From: Micrasema longulum
Lineage: Eukaryota > Arthropoda > Insecta > Trichoptera > Brachycentridae
Reading direction: 5' to 3'
Assembly: GCA_022494885.1 (NCBI GenBank)
Contig: JAGVSM010003547.1
Location: 1 to 64,000, forward strand
DNA: 64,000 nucleotides
Shown here: positions 32,276-42,585 of the stretch, in pieces
Position numbering within the stretch: the stretch's first letter is position 1
Layout of the letters: every line of letters starts with the position of its first letter
Program-made: the position numbers and the translations under genes
Notes under the pieces: model-generated
Databases searched by the model: none
The model's input: only the letters and a program-made list of their open reading frames with translations
What the model was told of the DNA's origin: nothing

Positions 32276-32339
32276 ATGTTTCAGCTCTTTAATTCCACAA
32301 ACATCAACAAATTTTTGGATATTTTTTATTTTTATTTAA

Positions 32340-32830
32340 ATTTTCTTGTTTTCAATTTAATTATTTTATTTATTTTATAAACGTTTATGTACATTACAAA
32401 AAAGTTCAAAGCATACACAAAACGAAAAAAAATAATTTAAAATTTAAGCATACAAAAATGGTAAAATAAAAATACCCAGTCATTATAGAGAAAGAATGCT
32501 ATCCTCTCTGAATTTTTTTTCACTAATATGAAAGATTTCAATATCCGAAGAGATACAGTTAAGTTAAGACATTGCTCTTCCTACTGGTATTACCATCAGC
32601 AGGTTGGTTCTGCGAGCTGGAAGATAAAACAGCTTAAGCTGTCTATGTCTAAGGTAGTCATTATGAACATAAAGAAAAATACTCTCCGTTACACCTATGT
32701 TGATCGTAATACCACGGATCAATCGGAAAAAATACATAAGCAAGTATGCATTTCTTATTTTCTCCAAACTATTGTAGCCAAGCATTCCCAGTATGAAGTC
32801 AGACGGGTACAACCACGGATAGTATCCAAT
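32340..32830 (-). mobile_element. LINE-C, RT C-terminal fragment and 3' UTR
   Basis: The minus frame 32812-32564 reads YPSDFILGMLGYNSLEKIRN, FFRLIRGI, then RQLKLFYLPARRTNLL and PVGRAMS. It parallels the copy at 27660-28300 (GMIDD..., RQHRLF...). An A/T-rich UTR with an A-rich tail on the minus strand follows (32520-32340). Confidence 0.75.
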
Positions 32831-33235
32831 AGTTTTTTTACAATATAAATGAGAGCTAAAACAGAGTATTCATAAAATAAAGGATAATTACATAGCAATA
32901 AAAAACATATAGTTAGTAAAAAAAGTAAACAAAAAATCCCACAAAAGCATGGCCTGTTCCTCGGTGTAAAAGAAAATGTTAATGAATTTTGCTCGTATAA
33001 TAAAAAGACAGTTATAATATTTACAGAATATATTATAGAAAAAAAGAAGTCATATCTTTAGTTTGAGTTTAGGATAGTGCGTGTTTTTTAAAAGAAGGAA
33101 AATATTGAAAGTTTGGAATCAATAAAAAAAATTGGGTTACTGGGTTTAGGTTGAGAACAATCGGAAAATTTACTCAAAATACATTCCTAAATAATAAATT
33201 AATATTAGATAACTGTATAGTAAATTAACAAGTAG

Positions 33236-33420
33236 GTAGTAATGTTATTGATTATTTTTTGCATAAAAATATCTGCCTTAAAACCGGTTGTACCTAGTTA
33301 GGCAGACTAGACATAATCCAGAGAAATATATTACCTAATTGTATATGTAGTAGATAAAGTAATTGTTATTTTAGTTAAAAAACTTTGATTATTATTTTTA
33401 TTATATAATGAAATATTATC
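33236..33420 (+). mobile_element. LINE 3'-end-like repeat K, copy 1 (nested)
   Basis: Matches 49905-50090 (ATCTGCCTTAAAACCGGTTG then TACCTAGTTAG and GCAGACT). It sits inside LINE-A in opposite orientation and ends in an AT-rich tail. Confidence 0.6.
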
Positions 33421-33589
33421 AGAAAAAAATAATTATGGGCCTATGAAATACGCATATCTCTGTTGCAAGCTTTGTTTTACAATGTGGTATTTCTAACACA
33501 CGATTCCTTCTTTGACTTGATCTATTTGAATAAATTATACTAATACTTTGAAATAAATTTTAGTTCTTAAATACAAGACGACGACAAAA

Positions 33590-33872
33590 TATTAGCCAAA
33601 AATGCTGACATACACAAATATAACACCAGACAACAACAACACTATCATATTGAAAAAGCAAAGACAAACACAGGACAGTCAAAAATACTACATAATGGAC
33701 TTAAACACTACAACGACTTACCTCACTACTTGAAAACTTTTACTGCAAAGCACATGATGACTAAACTAACTAGACTAGACGACACATAAAATGACTAGAC
33801 AATATTAAATTTCTAATGTCACCCTAACGGGTTTTTTAAAATTGTAAATAAATTAAAAAAAATAAAAAAATA
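33590..33872 (+). mobile_element. LINE-B C-terminal end and 3' UTR (nested in LINE-A)
   Basis: The frame 33601-33789 (62 codons, no Met at the start) reads NTRQQQHYHIEKAKT, SKILHNGLKHYNDLPHYLK and MTKLTRLDDT then stop. This is the usual Jockey/CR1-like C-terminal block (TR....; G..YN.LP..). The UTR has ACCCTAACGGG and an A-rich tail (33850-33868). The same 3' end is found in reverse at 6967-7075. Confidence 0.8.
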
Positions 33873-33979
33873 TTTTAAACATTGAAAACAATATATTTGT
33901 CTAATGTCTTAAAGTTTAGCTTCTTGGAACAATTGGAAAGAGGGAAAAGTGCGATTTTTGTGAAGCATTATTTTTCATA

Positions 33980-34157
33980 TAAATTTGATGAAAGAATTGA
34001 AGGGAATAGATATTTAAATTAGGGCAGAATGGTGAATGTTACTCAGTGCGTAAAGTGGCCACTTAAACCAGCCAATGACAGTCATAAGCCTTGTAAATGC
34101 CTAGACTTCTATATTTATTTTTTAAATGTTCTTCATCTCTGTTGTAACACGTTATTA
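33980..34157 (-). mobile_element. FB right arm
   Basis: TGAAAGAATTGAAGGGAATA, GGCAGAATGGTGAATGTTAC, GTAAAGTGGCCACTTAAACC and GTAAATGCCTAGACTTCTAT. A solo arm ending at TTGTAACACGTTATTA. Confidence 0.75.
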
Positions 34158-34159
34158 CT

Positions 34160-35270
34160 AATTTTGTTTGTAAACAGAATATTTAGGTGTTTATTTATAA
34201 GTATGTATGTATGTGTGTATAGAATTCACTGAAAAGTTTTCTCGGGTAGGGTGAGCAAAAAATTTCCCTGTTTTCAACAGTAATTATGTTTGGAATGAGA
34301 TGCAATAAAACACAAACTTGTGAGCATACCTCACTTCTGTGTATTGTCTTGCAAGTGGAGATAACGCAATGCGAAACATGAAAAGTTTTAGGAAAGAAAA
34401 TTGCGCCCAGTGGATTCGTTACTCATAACAGATCCTCGGAGAGGAAGAATAACATTGTGAAATTCAATGTAACTTACATTACTTGCGGGTAGTTTGTTTG
34501 TTTATTTTAAGTGACGTTCTTTTTTATTATAGTTTTTAAGAAAAAACAATTTTATAAAATATAAGCGTATTACAAAACTTTTTTGTATTTTTAATAAAAA
34601 AAGTGGGACTTTTTTTACATTTTCATGTATGAAAATATATCGTAATTTCACACGTTTTTACCTCTCTAATGGTGCAACATTATGCTTGATTGAACGTAGT
34701 TATGCAAAAAGCAGACAGTCATAGAAAAGTGAAACTGAGATAATAGCACCTTTATGAAACGAGCGAATACTTAAATCCACACAACAGTTCCGAAGATTTT
34801 AACTAAAAAAAATGATGAACAAAATATACGTTGGTTTTTTTTTATACTACAAACAAGAATCAAATTATAAATTCCACCAGTTTTAATGATTTTAAAAGTA
34901 CCGTCAGATTTTTTATTGAAATTGAGAAATGCCATTTTTGTGATCAGATTTTCAGAATGTGATTATTACAGTTTTTTTAATCAAAGCGGTCTGGTTGTTT
35001 TTAGCAGAACAAAGAATTGACCCTATTGCACCCGAAAACACCAATATCTCAATTTTTTCGAAATTTCTCATGTTTTCTAAATAACTACATTTAATTAATG
35101 TTAGTTAAGTCAAGTGTATTATACCAGTGGCTATACATACTAACAAAAGTTAAAATATTTGACCACAAAAATGCTTTGAACATGAATTACATTGCAATAA
35201 TTTTACTTTTAATGTCACAAAAGCATTATTATTTCCTAATAATGAACTATATTTAAAGAGTGAACTCCTT
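34160..35270. other. Unannotated AT-rich stretch
   Basis: No recognised gene or repeat. Confidence 0.4.
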
Positions 35271-35330
35271 AGTTTTAGTAAATTATATTTATTTCAGTGC
35301 CTGAAATATGTTCACTTAAATAGGGAATTA

Positions 35331-35828
35331 TTGAGTAATAATTTAAATCGTATTAGCAATAGATCCGATAGTGTACTGTCAGCTCTAGGATACAGAACTA
35401 AGTTCGCGCAGAGGCAATCTTTACATGTCGGTCCAAGATCCTTCTACCTAAAAAAATACAGTAAATCGCTGGTACAGTTTAAAGTAAGTTTAAGATCTTG
35501 GATAAGCATGGAAAAAACAGATAGATACCATTTTTGATTTTAAAAAAATATTATGCATACTGCAAATAAATCCAGTTTTCGTAATTTCAACATTTGTTAA
35601 TTTGTTTTTTTTTTCTCTTTTTCTTTTCTTTTCTTTTCATAGTCATGTCATACCATATTGATATGCTATAAACTTATTAAAAAAGGAATAGCCTGAGCTC
35701 AGACTCTCAAGTCTTTGTGGGCATTTTTTCCAAATTATGTTACATCTTAATTTGAAGATGTATTTTTTTAAAGTGTATTTTTGTAAACAAAATTCTATGT
35801 ATATTTAAATATGTATGGAAAAAAAAAT
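35331..35828 (+). mobile_element. LINE-E C-terminal end and 3' UTR
   Basis: The frame 35331-35537 has FAQRQSLHVGPRSFYLKK and SLVQFKVSLRSWI, the terminal block of a Jockey/CR1-like polyprotein. The UTR contains AAGGAATAGCCTGAGCTCAG and GTCTTTGTGGGCATTTTTTC, also found in reverse at 27050-27245. An A run (35817-35827) ends the element. 5' truncated. Confidence 0.72.
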
Positions 35829-35830
35829 TA

Positions 35831-36171
35831 CAGTAGAACTCCGCTTATCCGAGCTCCAGTCATCCGTATTGCCAAATATCCGAAACATTATCAGGAAAAA
35901 AAATAAAGGAGACAAGCATACGAGACTTCGCTGTTTGTAAACGAGTTCCTTTGTCAAAGCAAAATATTTTGCTGGACAAGTTTAAGTAAGTTTTTAATGT
36001 GATTCCAATTAGTTGTATTATTTCAAAAGCAATCAAACAGTGATCTTAGCGTAAATTTTGTGTTTTCTTTCAAAATATTTCCTAAATTTAATGGTTAATC
36101 CTACTATCCGAATTTCATCATATCTGTATAACGTCTGGCTTTTATATATTCAGATACTTGGAGTTTTACAG
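35831..36171. mobile_element. Tigger/pogo-like MITE
   Basis: Left end CAGTAGAACTCCGCTTATCC and right end (reverse complement) CTGTAAAACTCCAAGTATCT are the terminal inverted repeats known from Tigger/pogo elements (CAGTAGAACC..CGATTATCCG type). A TA dinucleotide flanks both ends (35829-35830 and 36172-36173), the target duplication of this superfamily. At 341 bp with no transposase frame, it is non-autonomous. It sits directly after the A tail of LINE-E. Confidence 0.85.
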
Positions 36172-36235
36172 TAATTTTTTTTCACGCCCGAAGGACTTTA
36201 ATTCGAATATGAATAATAATTCACGAGAAATATCT

Positions 36236-36515
36236 AAATTTGTTGCAACAGAGAGGGCCAACACTATTGAGAAGGGAATAGGAAAGTCTAGGTCTTTACA
36301 GGGCTTATGACCTGTCATTGGCTGGTTTACGTTGCCACTTTACGCCCTGTGTCTCATTCGCCATTCTGCCAATGTTTAAACATCTACATTTCCTCAACTC
36401 TTCCATCTGTTAACTGTTGTGAAGTAAAGAAGCTGAAACCTTTGTCGTGTGCGTGAGATTCATCCAGCTGAACCATATCACCTACTAGGCAACGCCAGGA
36501 AACAATTTTCAAATT
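36236..36515 (+). mobile_element. FB left arm and core
   Basis: TTTGTTGCAACAGAGAGGGC, GGGCTTATGACCTGTCATTG, CATCTACATTTCCTCAACTC, AGCTGAAACCTTTGTC and GCAACGCCAGG. The palindrome AAGTGGCCACTT is mutated here (ACGTTGCCACTT). Confidence 0.75.
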
Positions 36516-37394
36516 TAATACTTAATTATATTTTTAAATTAAAATATGAAAAGCAGTAAAGTTGACAAGTAATACAAATGAAAATAACACAATGAAGAAA
36601 TAAACAAGATAAGCTAGTTTCTATACCAAACGACAAATATTTAAACTATGATAAATTTGCTGAAATCGATGAATCAAGTTTGTTTAAAAAAAAATATAAA
36701 TATATAATACACGTTTCATTATGAAAATTAAACCCATATTTTGTTTTCTGTGTATCTCTACAAAAATCAAAGAGTTGAAGCATGTTTGGAATTACGTCTA
36801 AAAATTGCTGCTGCTTGCACTCCGTCTGTTTGTAGCAAACACTATAGATATTTTTTTATTATATATACGGCCTAAGCAAATTACAACAGTAACCTGAAGA
36901 AACATGTATAAAAGGAACTGAACATAAATAATATAAAACTATGTGGCAAAGACAAACAAGGGCAGTATAATAATGGCGTACAATACAGTTATAAACACGA
37001 CACACATATAAGACATCGAGCTAAACCATGCCAATCCATCTTCATCCTACACTTTTTTAGTGGCGAAGAGATCCACGAAAAGCCGGAAGATTTATCTTGA
37101 AGAATTCCAAGTTATGTGACAACTTGACTACACTACACATTTTTGATATTGGAGCATAAAAACAAAAGTTGATCTTAGATTGAATAAATAGCAGATTTTG
37201 ACTTCCGGTGACATGGTTGAGAATGTAAAAAGAAATTGATTGCAACAAAGATAAAACATCACTTATAGCATTAAGTATTTTGAAAATGCATACGAGTATA
37301 AGATCCATCTCAGTTTTACGTTTTTCTAATGAAGACATATTAAGTTATTGCTCTATTTCAAAGTAGAAATAATTACTCCTTTGCAATCCGAGTA
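36516..37394. other. Unannotated stretch
   Basis: No recognised gene; the 93-codon minus frame 37057-37338 shows no family signature. Confidence 0.35.
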
Positions 37395-37560
37395 ACCATG
37401 CCGGATATGGATCTTTTTTGGGTGATCCCGAGTAAATTGGATTCATTCCGACGTTTTAGCTACCATTGCAGGAGCCATCTTCAGGGTAAACTGTGTCCAC
37501 AGTTCGGAACGAATCCAACTCTCACGGAATCACCCAAAAAAGATACATATTGATAACAGT
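37395..37560 (-). mobile_element. Penelope-like terminal inverted repeat
   Basis: ATCTTTTTTGGGTGATCCCG ... GGATTCATTCCGA (about 37409-37450) is mirrored by TCGGAACGAATCCAAC ... GGAATCACCCAAAAAAGAT (37503-37549). Between them the minus strand carries CCCTGAAGATGGCTCCTGCA ... GCTAAAACGTCGG, a block that recurs next to Penelope-like elements in many animals. It has a CTGAAGA core and a pairable GGCT/AGCT helix, resembling a degraded hammerhead motif. Confidence 0.55.
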
Positions 37561-37694
37561 AAGCGTGAAAATCTACGCACCAATTTAAATCTATAGACCT
37601 TCCAATCGTAACTTTTATCAGATAAAATGAATGAATGATTCCGAAAGCATTTAAATGTACATATACGTTGAAAATGGTTTCTAAACATTAGTCT

Positions 37695-37885
37695 AAATGA
37701 AATTTTGTTTTTTTCAATATTGTCTGCACCACAAACGGCCAGGAATCTTCAATCATAGTTGTGAATTAAAGAACAGAACACCCAGGCTGAAGAAAATTCG
37801 TATTATTTTTTGCGATCTCAGCGGAAATAGCATCCATAACTCTCCGTGTGTGAGGCAAAAGTTTTCGCCATTAATTTGGGGGCCG
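37695..37885 (-). mobile_element. SINE-3, degraded copy
   Basis: In reverse: CCTCACACACGGAGAGTTAT, CAGCCTGGGTGTTCTGTTCT, TTAATTCACAACTATGATTG and GGCCGTTTGTGGTGCAGACA. It follows the SINE-3 at 17309-17490 throughout; the B-box is damaged. Confidence 0.7.
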
Positions 37886-38814
37886 ACGAATGTTTAAATC
37901 TGAATATGAATACTTATGAATTCAAATACACTTTTAAAATACGTTTTTAAATGTCTTATTAATTAATACACTCTTTAACAATCTCTATGTACAATTTCTA
38001 TATTTCTTTTTAAAAAAATATTTAAATCGTCTCCATTTATACTATTAAAATATTTAACATTTATCTCTTCTTTAAACTATTTTATTTCGTTTTATTAAAA
38101 TACCCCAAAACACCTAATTCGTCTTCGATGTCAATCTATTCAATAAATGAGATCGAAAAACCACCAGAATAGTAACACACAATATATAAATTCCTTAAAT
38201 TATTTTCCGAGGGAACTAATTGTACATATTCAAAAAATATTTTCATTCCACGTAAAACATAACGAAAACTTTTTTTAGCGTAGTATCAAACTCAGAGAAC
38301 CTATTTCAAATATGTATTATGGAAGCTCATTCCGCAAATCGAGGATAAAATTTGGCGATTTTTCACAAATAACTTTGTGAAGGTTTTTCTCCCCACAAGA
38401 CGAGTAGAGAGAGGGAGCGCGTATTAAAATTAATTAATATTTCAAGTGGATGCTATGCCAACTAGGAGATTTTTAACTCAACGAGTGGAGGCGATAGATG
38501 TGGGAGGCGTAGTCGGATATTCAAGCTCCCCCCACATTTTTTGCAAATTCTGAGGACTGTGTTTTACTAACTTCCTGTGTCCTAAACTTTGTCTGAGTAT
38601 CGCTGAACCACGGCTCGTGGATATAAAAATAGTTGTGCTGTGTGGTCAACTCTAGGAATAAGTAGCATACTTTATTCGTAGATCGTACCGTAGCTACTCG
38701 TTCGTGGGGTAATTCATTGAAATACTGTGTTCATGACTATATTATTGTCGGTAAATACATAAAATAAAAAATAAAAAAGTAGATAATGAAAAACAATATT
38801 AATTTCATTTATTT
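37886..38814. other. Unannotated stretch
   Basis: No recognised gene or repeat. A GC-moderate patch at 38395-38545 has no open frame of note. Confidence 0.35.
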
Positions 38815-38945
38815 ATTATTCCCTTTCCACACCTAATAGCGCATAGGGCACTGCATTGGTACACCAATCGCAGCGTATCTTAATCTTACGCTTCGGTTAG
38901 GAGTCCAGGGACTATGCAATATTATAGTGCAAAACAGGCTTTTTA
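38815..38945 (-). mobile_element. SINE-1 3' part
   Basis: CCCTTTCCACACCTAATAGC, GGGCACTGCATTGGTACACC, AATCGCAGCGTATCTTAATC, TTACGCTTCGG and AGTCCAGGGACTATG, all in reverse. It is internally shortened (the ACATGAAGGTAAG block is deleted). Confidence 0.75.
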
Positions 38946-38949
38946 AATT

Positions 38950-40619
38950 ATTTAAAAAAAATAAAATATTAATAAATTTCATTAAAGGTACAAGTTTTTT
39001 TTAAATTCTATACAGATCTACTTTTATACATCTTGTAAATGTTATCACTGTAACTCTCCAAAAAAGAGACTAACTCTGGTGCTTGGAGAGTGACTTACAC
39101 TGTTGTAGTTGTTTATTTATAAGAGTTTATATAATTTTAAATATACGAGTACAAATAATGTGCCGACCACGCCACGAGGCCGACATTAACAATATTACTA
39201 TAGTCAAAACAATTAACATAATGAGGTAAATTGACTTCAATTTTTTTATTGTATTGAGCATTTTAAGAATCATCATCATTTTTCGATTTATTCTCCAAGT
39301 CGTTATTTTTACAAAAATAAATGAAAAATCTGACAAAAATATTTGAAAAAAAAAACTTGTTACGGTTATTGCAATTTGACGAAAAGGTTTTCTTAAGGCC
39401 GAATTAACAACGAAAAGCTTTTTCTTTTTATATTTATGTGTATTCATTTATATTAAAATGAGGAATTAACTCGTCACCGCCCAATTTTTTTGACTCTTAC
39501 TAAAAAATTGTGTGTTATTTCATTACTACTGTATTTATTTTTTCTTTTAACAAGTGGAGTGATACTGAGTGACTTTACACAAGTATGTTTTTTGTTTGGC
39601 TTTGTATAGTTATATAAAGAAAATCATAACAGACCTATTACTTTGGTTTATTTGTAAACGTTTTATTTGTAATGGCTGTTGTATTTTTGAAATGAATAAA
39701 TTAATATAAGAGTGACAGCTTTACTCAAAACTGATCCCTTGTAGTCATTTTTGGAACTAATAACTTCAAACTGACCAAAATTACCCAAAAATGACAAAAT
39801 ATGCATCGACAGTAATAGGTCAAATCAAATGTATTTTCATATAACAGATATACGCGTTAATTTACACCAAGACAAATTTGTAACGTCCGGGAGCAAATGG
39901 TTAAATTCGATCGTTACGTCAATAGTTATTAGAATCAATGATTTGTTTTCAATAAACGATGAATTAGTTTTTATCAGAATTTACAAGTTGACGAAATAAG
40001 TACCCTTTACATCGTAACAGTGAAGATCAAATAAATTAGATTGCTGCTTTAAAAATATTTCTATAAATCAATAAAAGTTTCACTGGAGTAACTGATATTA
40101 CGTAATTTTCGATATGGGTCCTTCTCTAGCTTGTACAATATTAAACCGTCGTTTTAATTACAGTATGGACTGGTTAGGGGATGAACCCTTACAATCAAGG
40201 ATGAGACAGAATAGTAATGGTCACTCAGTATGGTGTGCATAATATTAAAGGACCTAATTGAACGATTAGATTAATAACAGGCCCTCCCAATTAGTGACAA
40301 ACTTTAAGGAAAATGTCTCCTTTGCCGGACCATTGGGCCCAAGACGCAATTGTGTTTCAATTTCCGTCAAAGTTATTGAAATGGCAACTTTAAGATACTT
40401 GTCCACCAAATAACAAGAAATATCTTAAGTAAATTATTACAATTTATCTAAAATAATTATACATTTTATTAGTTCACTTTTGTCATGTTTGGAATTACAC
40501 GTTGTAAACAAAATTTTATGCCAATTGTTGTTCTTCTTAACCCTTAAATATGCAAAAATGACAAAACTGGTAACTTTTGAGATCGCCTAAGTTGTACACA
40601 CACAATACTTCAAAAAAGA
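38950..40619. other. Unannotated AT-rich stretch
   Basis: No recognised gene or repeat in about 1.7 kb. The 106-codon minus frame 39127-39447 is lysine/isoleucine-rich and without signature. Confidence 0.35.
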
Positions 40620-40985
40620 TTTAAGCCTTTGAAATGTAGTGCTACAGGGTGATATTAAAAAAATCTTCTGGGTGGACAGAGTCCGAAACGATGACGTTCT
40701 CCGACTCATGGAAAAAGATAAAGAGGTACAAAAGACCATAAAGAAAAGAAAATTGGAGTTCCTTAGACATGTGATTAGAGGCAAAAAATAAAACATTTTA
40801 CAAGTCATTCTGCAGGGAAAGATTGAAAGAAGACGCAGTGCAGGTAGAAGGCGCATCTCTTGTCTAAAGAACTTGCGTGACTGGTTCCATTGCAGTACTC
40901 AGTCCTTGTTCAGGGCAGCAGCCAACAAAGTAAGAATTGCGACGACGATATCCAACCTCCACCGGGGAGAGGAACGATAAGAAGA
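40620..40985 (+). mobile_element. RTE-like LINE C-terminal fragment
   Basis: Plus strand: FEM-like start, FWVDRVRNDDVLRLMEKDKE, LEFLRHVIRGKK (then stop), VILQGKIERRRSAGRRR and CLKNLRDW, ending ISNLHRGEER and a stop at about 40980. Same family as 22200-22965 (HIMRGNKY / IEGKRG / RNIREW). One in-frame stop and a frame change. Confidence 0.8.
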
Positions 40986-41085
40986 AAAGAAGGTTGTAGT
41001 CCCGTGGCTAGTGTTGCGGACCTACGGATCAGAGGTCTGAGGTTCGAACCCCACTCTATTGCAACATTTTGGATAAATCATAAGA
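40983..41085 (+). mobile_element. SINE-2 copy, internally deleted
   Basis: AAGGTTGTAGTCCCGTGGCT head, B-box AGGTTCGAACCCC, then a jump to TTTTGGATAAATCATAAGAA. The middle body (TTCTAATAGTGAG...) is missing. It sits immediately after the LINE end. Confidence 0.75.
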
Positions 41086-41124
41086 ACGAATAAGAATTAT
41101 TTTTACTTGAAAAAAATAAACTCA

Positions 41125-41345
41125 AGAAATTAGACGCCGAACCGTAATTGTAAATATCATAGATCGTACAGCAAAATTAAAATAGTGAGCAGGACACGTA
41201 GCGACATAAAGTGGTGACAGGAGGACACTCATAATAATAAAGTGGAGACCATTGGAAAACAAAAAAAGTGGTGAAAGGTCACAAAAAAGATGGGCCTACG
41301 ACACGACAAGGCTGCATAAGAAGAAGAAGAAAAATAAGAAGGTAA
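41125..41345 (+). mobile_element. Decayed RTE-like LINE C-terminus
   Basis: Reads IRRRTVIVNIIDRTAKLK, stop, WAGHVAT, then KWRPLENKKSGERSQKRWAY. It follows the layout of the element at 61190-61655. It ends in AAGAAGAAGAAGAAAAA. Confidence 0.65.
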
Positions 41346-41860
41346 GGTCCTTGTTATGGTTTTACTTTCAAAATAGCTTACCCATGTAGCTTAGAATATT
41401 ATTATGCCGACAGTTTGTTCGGTCGATGTTAATTCGACCTAGTTGAGCACAGTTTGGGTGTTTATAATATGTGAGGATAAGTTCCTTAATATATTATTAG
41501 GGAACATCGACAAGGCTGGCGCATTAGAATATTGAGGTCTGCGGTCAGAAGTAGAGGGTGTTGAAGACACAGACCCTCCATAATTCCTGTACTCCTGGCT
41601 CCTGGTACCAACTTTACCAGCCACGAGATACGAGACCCAGTTTAATTGTTTTCAATAATAATGAGCATTAAAATCGAAAGGGCATAAAATATACAAAGTC
41701 TGGTGATTTAAATAATTTTTATTACCAAAAATTAATTCGTCCCAGTATAATGAATAGTTTATTTATTTACTCCGGATTGAAAATTTTAAAACACCATTTT
41801 GTGTGAAAAATCACCTCTTCAAAATAAACGGAACAGAAATATTATTTATGCTTAAACGAT
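41346..41860. other. Unannotated; GC-richer patch 41500-41630
   Basis: The minus frame 41624-41439 (MAGKVGTRSQEYRNYGGSVS start) has no recognisable domain. It could be part of a retroelement gag or chance. Confidence 0.3.
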
Positions 41861-41920
41861 TAACTTTGTGGTCAAACATTTTTACTAGTGTCAGTAAATA
41901 TTAATATATAACCATTTACC

Positions 41921-41975
41921 TACTTTTTTAGTCTACTGGTTTCGAGAAGAACCCGTCTCTTCGTCGGGACACTCA
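41921..41975 (-). ncRNA. Hammerhead-ribozyme-like motif, left arm
   Basis: Minus strand: GTGTC-CCGACGA, helix II AGAGACGGGTTCTTCTC, then GAAA-CCAG-TA-GACTA. GAAA and the TA cleavage position are kept. The core U4 equivalent is C, so activity is doubtful. Confidence 0.45.
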
Positions 41976-42269
41976 CTACACTAACATGCAAATACTAAAA
42001 TACACTTCCACCTTCACCATCACTGTAGTATGCATATAGTATTTCGAAAAATTCAAAAATCGCATGCAGATTTATAAAGTCGCGAAGACCACCATGTCTA
42101 ATCATGCACTAAGCTTGATTTAAAAAATATTTAATCTTGTACGAAGAGGGGGGGTGAGGTTGGGTTACCCAATTGGTTAATTTTTAATTAAAAAAGAGGG
42201 CTGTACTGAAAACATATTTGATTATTTATTAAAGGAATATAATTTTTAAGCCTTTTTTAATGTGAAAAT

Positions 42270-42465
42270 CTACATATTATTTAATTTAAGTCCTTTCTTA
42301 TTATTTAAATTTAAAATTTTCACTCCTTTATCCTTATCAAAATCGTGATTTGAAGTTATAAGATGATTAGCAAACTCTGAAAAATTATTATTATTTTAAC
42401 ATCTCACGCGTTCTTAAATGCGAATATTGAAGCTACGTGACGTTCTCCCAATGGATCTCGATGAA
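42270..42465 (-). pseudogene. GIY-YIG endonuclease fragment of a Penelope-like element
   Basis: The minus strand from about 42465 reads IGRTSRSFNIRI, stop, ERVRC, stop, then FSEFANHLITSNHDFD, KDKGVKILNLNNKKGLKLNN and stop, all in one frame. The pattern (YIGxTxRxFxxRxxEH, then FAxHLxxxxHxFD) is that of the Penelope-type GIY-YIG nuclease that nicks the target. The catalytic Tyr pair lies upstream in a broken part, and there are at least three stops. Not functional. Confidence 0.7.
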
Positions 42466-42525
42466 CATGAGCTGCATTGGAGTTGATGAGTGGAGGTGTA
42501 TTTTAGAATTTGCATGTTGGTGTAG

Positions 42526-42585
42526 TGAGTATCCTGACGAAGAGACGGGTACATCTCGAAACCGGGAGACTAAAAAAGTCGGTTA
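42526..42585 (+). ncRNA. Hammerhead-ribozyme-like motif, right arm
   Basis: Plus strand: GTATC-CTGACGA, helix II with GAGACG pairing to CATCTC around GGTA, then GAAA-CCGG-GA-GACTA. CTGANGA and GAAA cores are both intact. The cleavage-site U is changed to G in this copy. Confidence 0.5.

Larger units (their letters stand above)
32855..33935 (-). mobile_element. LINE-A 3' end, interrupted by two insertions
   Basis: Three blocks match, in reverse, the LINE-A copy at 3925-4420 and its UTR at 6530-6700: 32855-33112 (UTR and last codons), 33420-33570 (TS..QR coding block) and 33875-33935 (start of the coding block). The gaps 33130-33420 and about 33580-33872 hold unrelated plus-strand LINE 3' ends. 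The element is dead. Confidence 0.72.

Noticed and set aside
40195..40265. Another FB arm
   Set aside because: Only short words (CAGAATAGTAATGGTCACTC) resemble FB; too weak to call.
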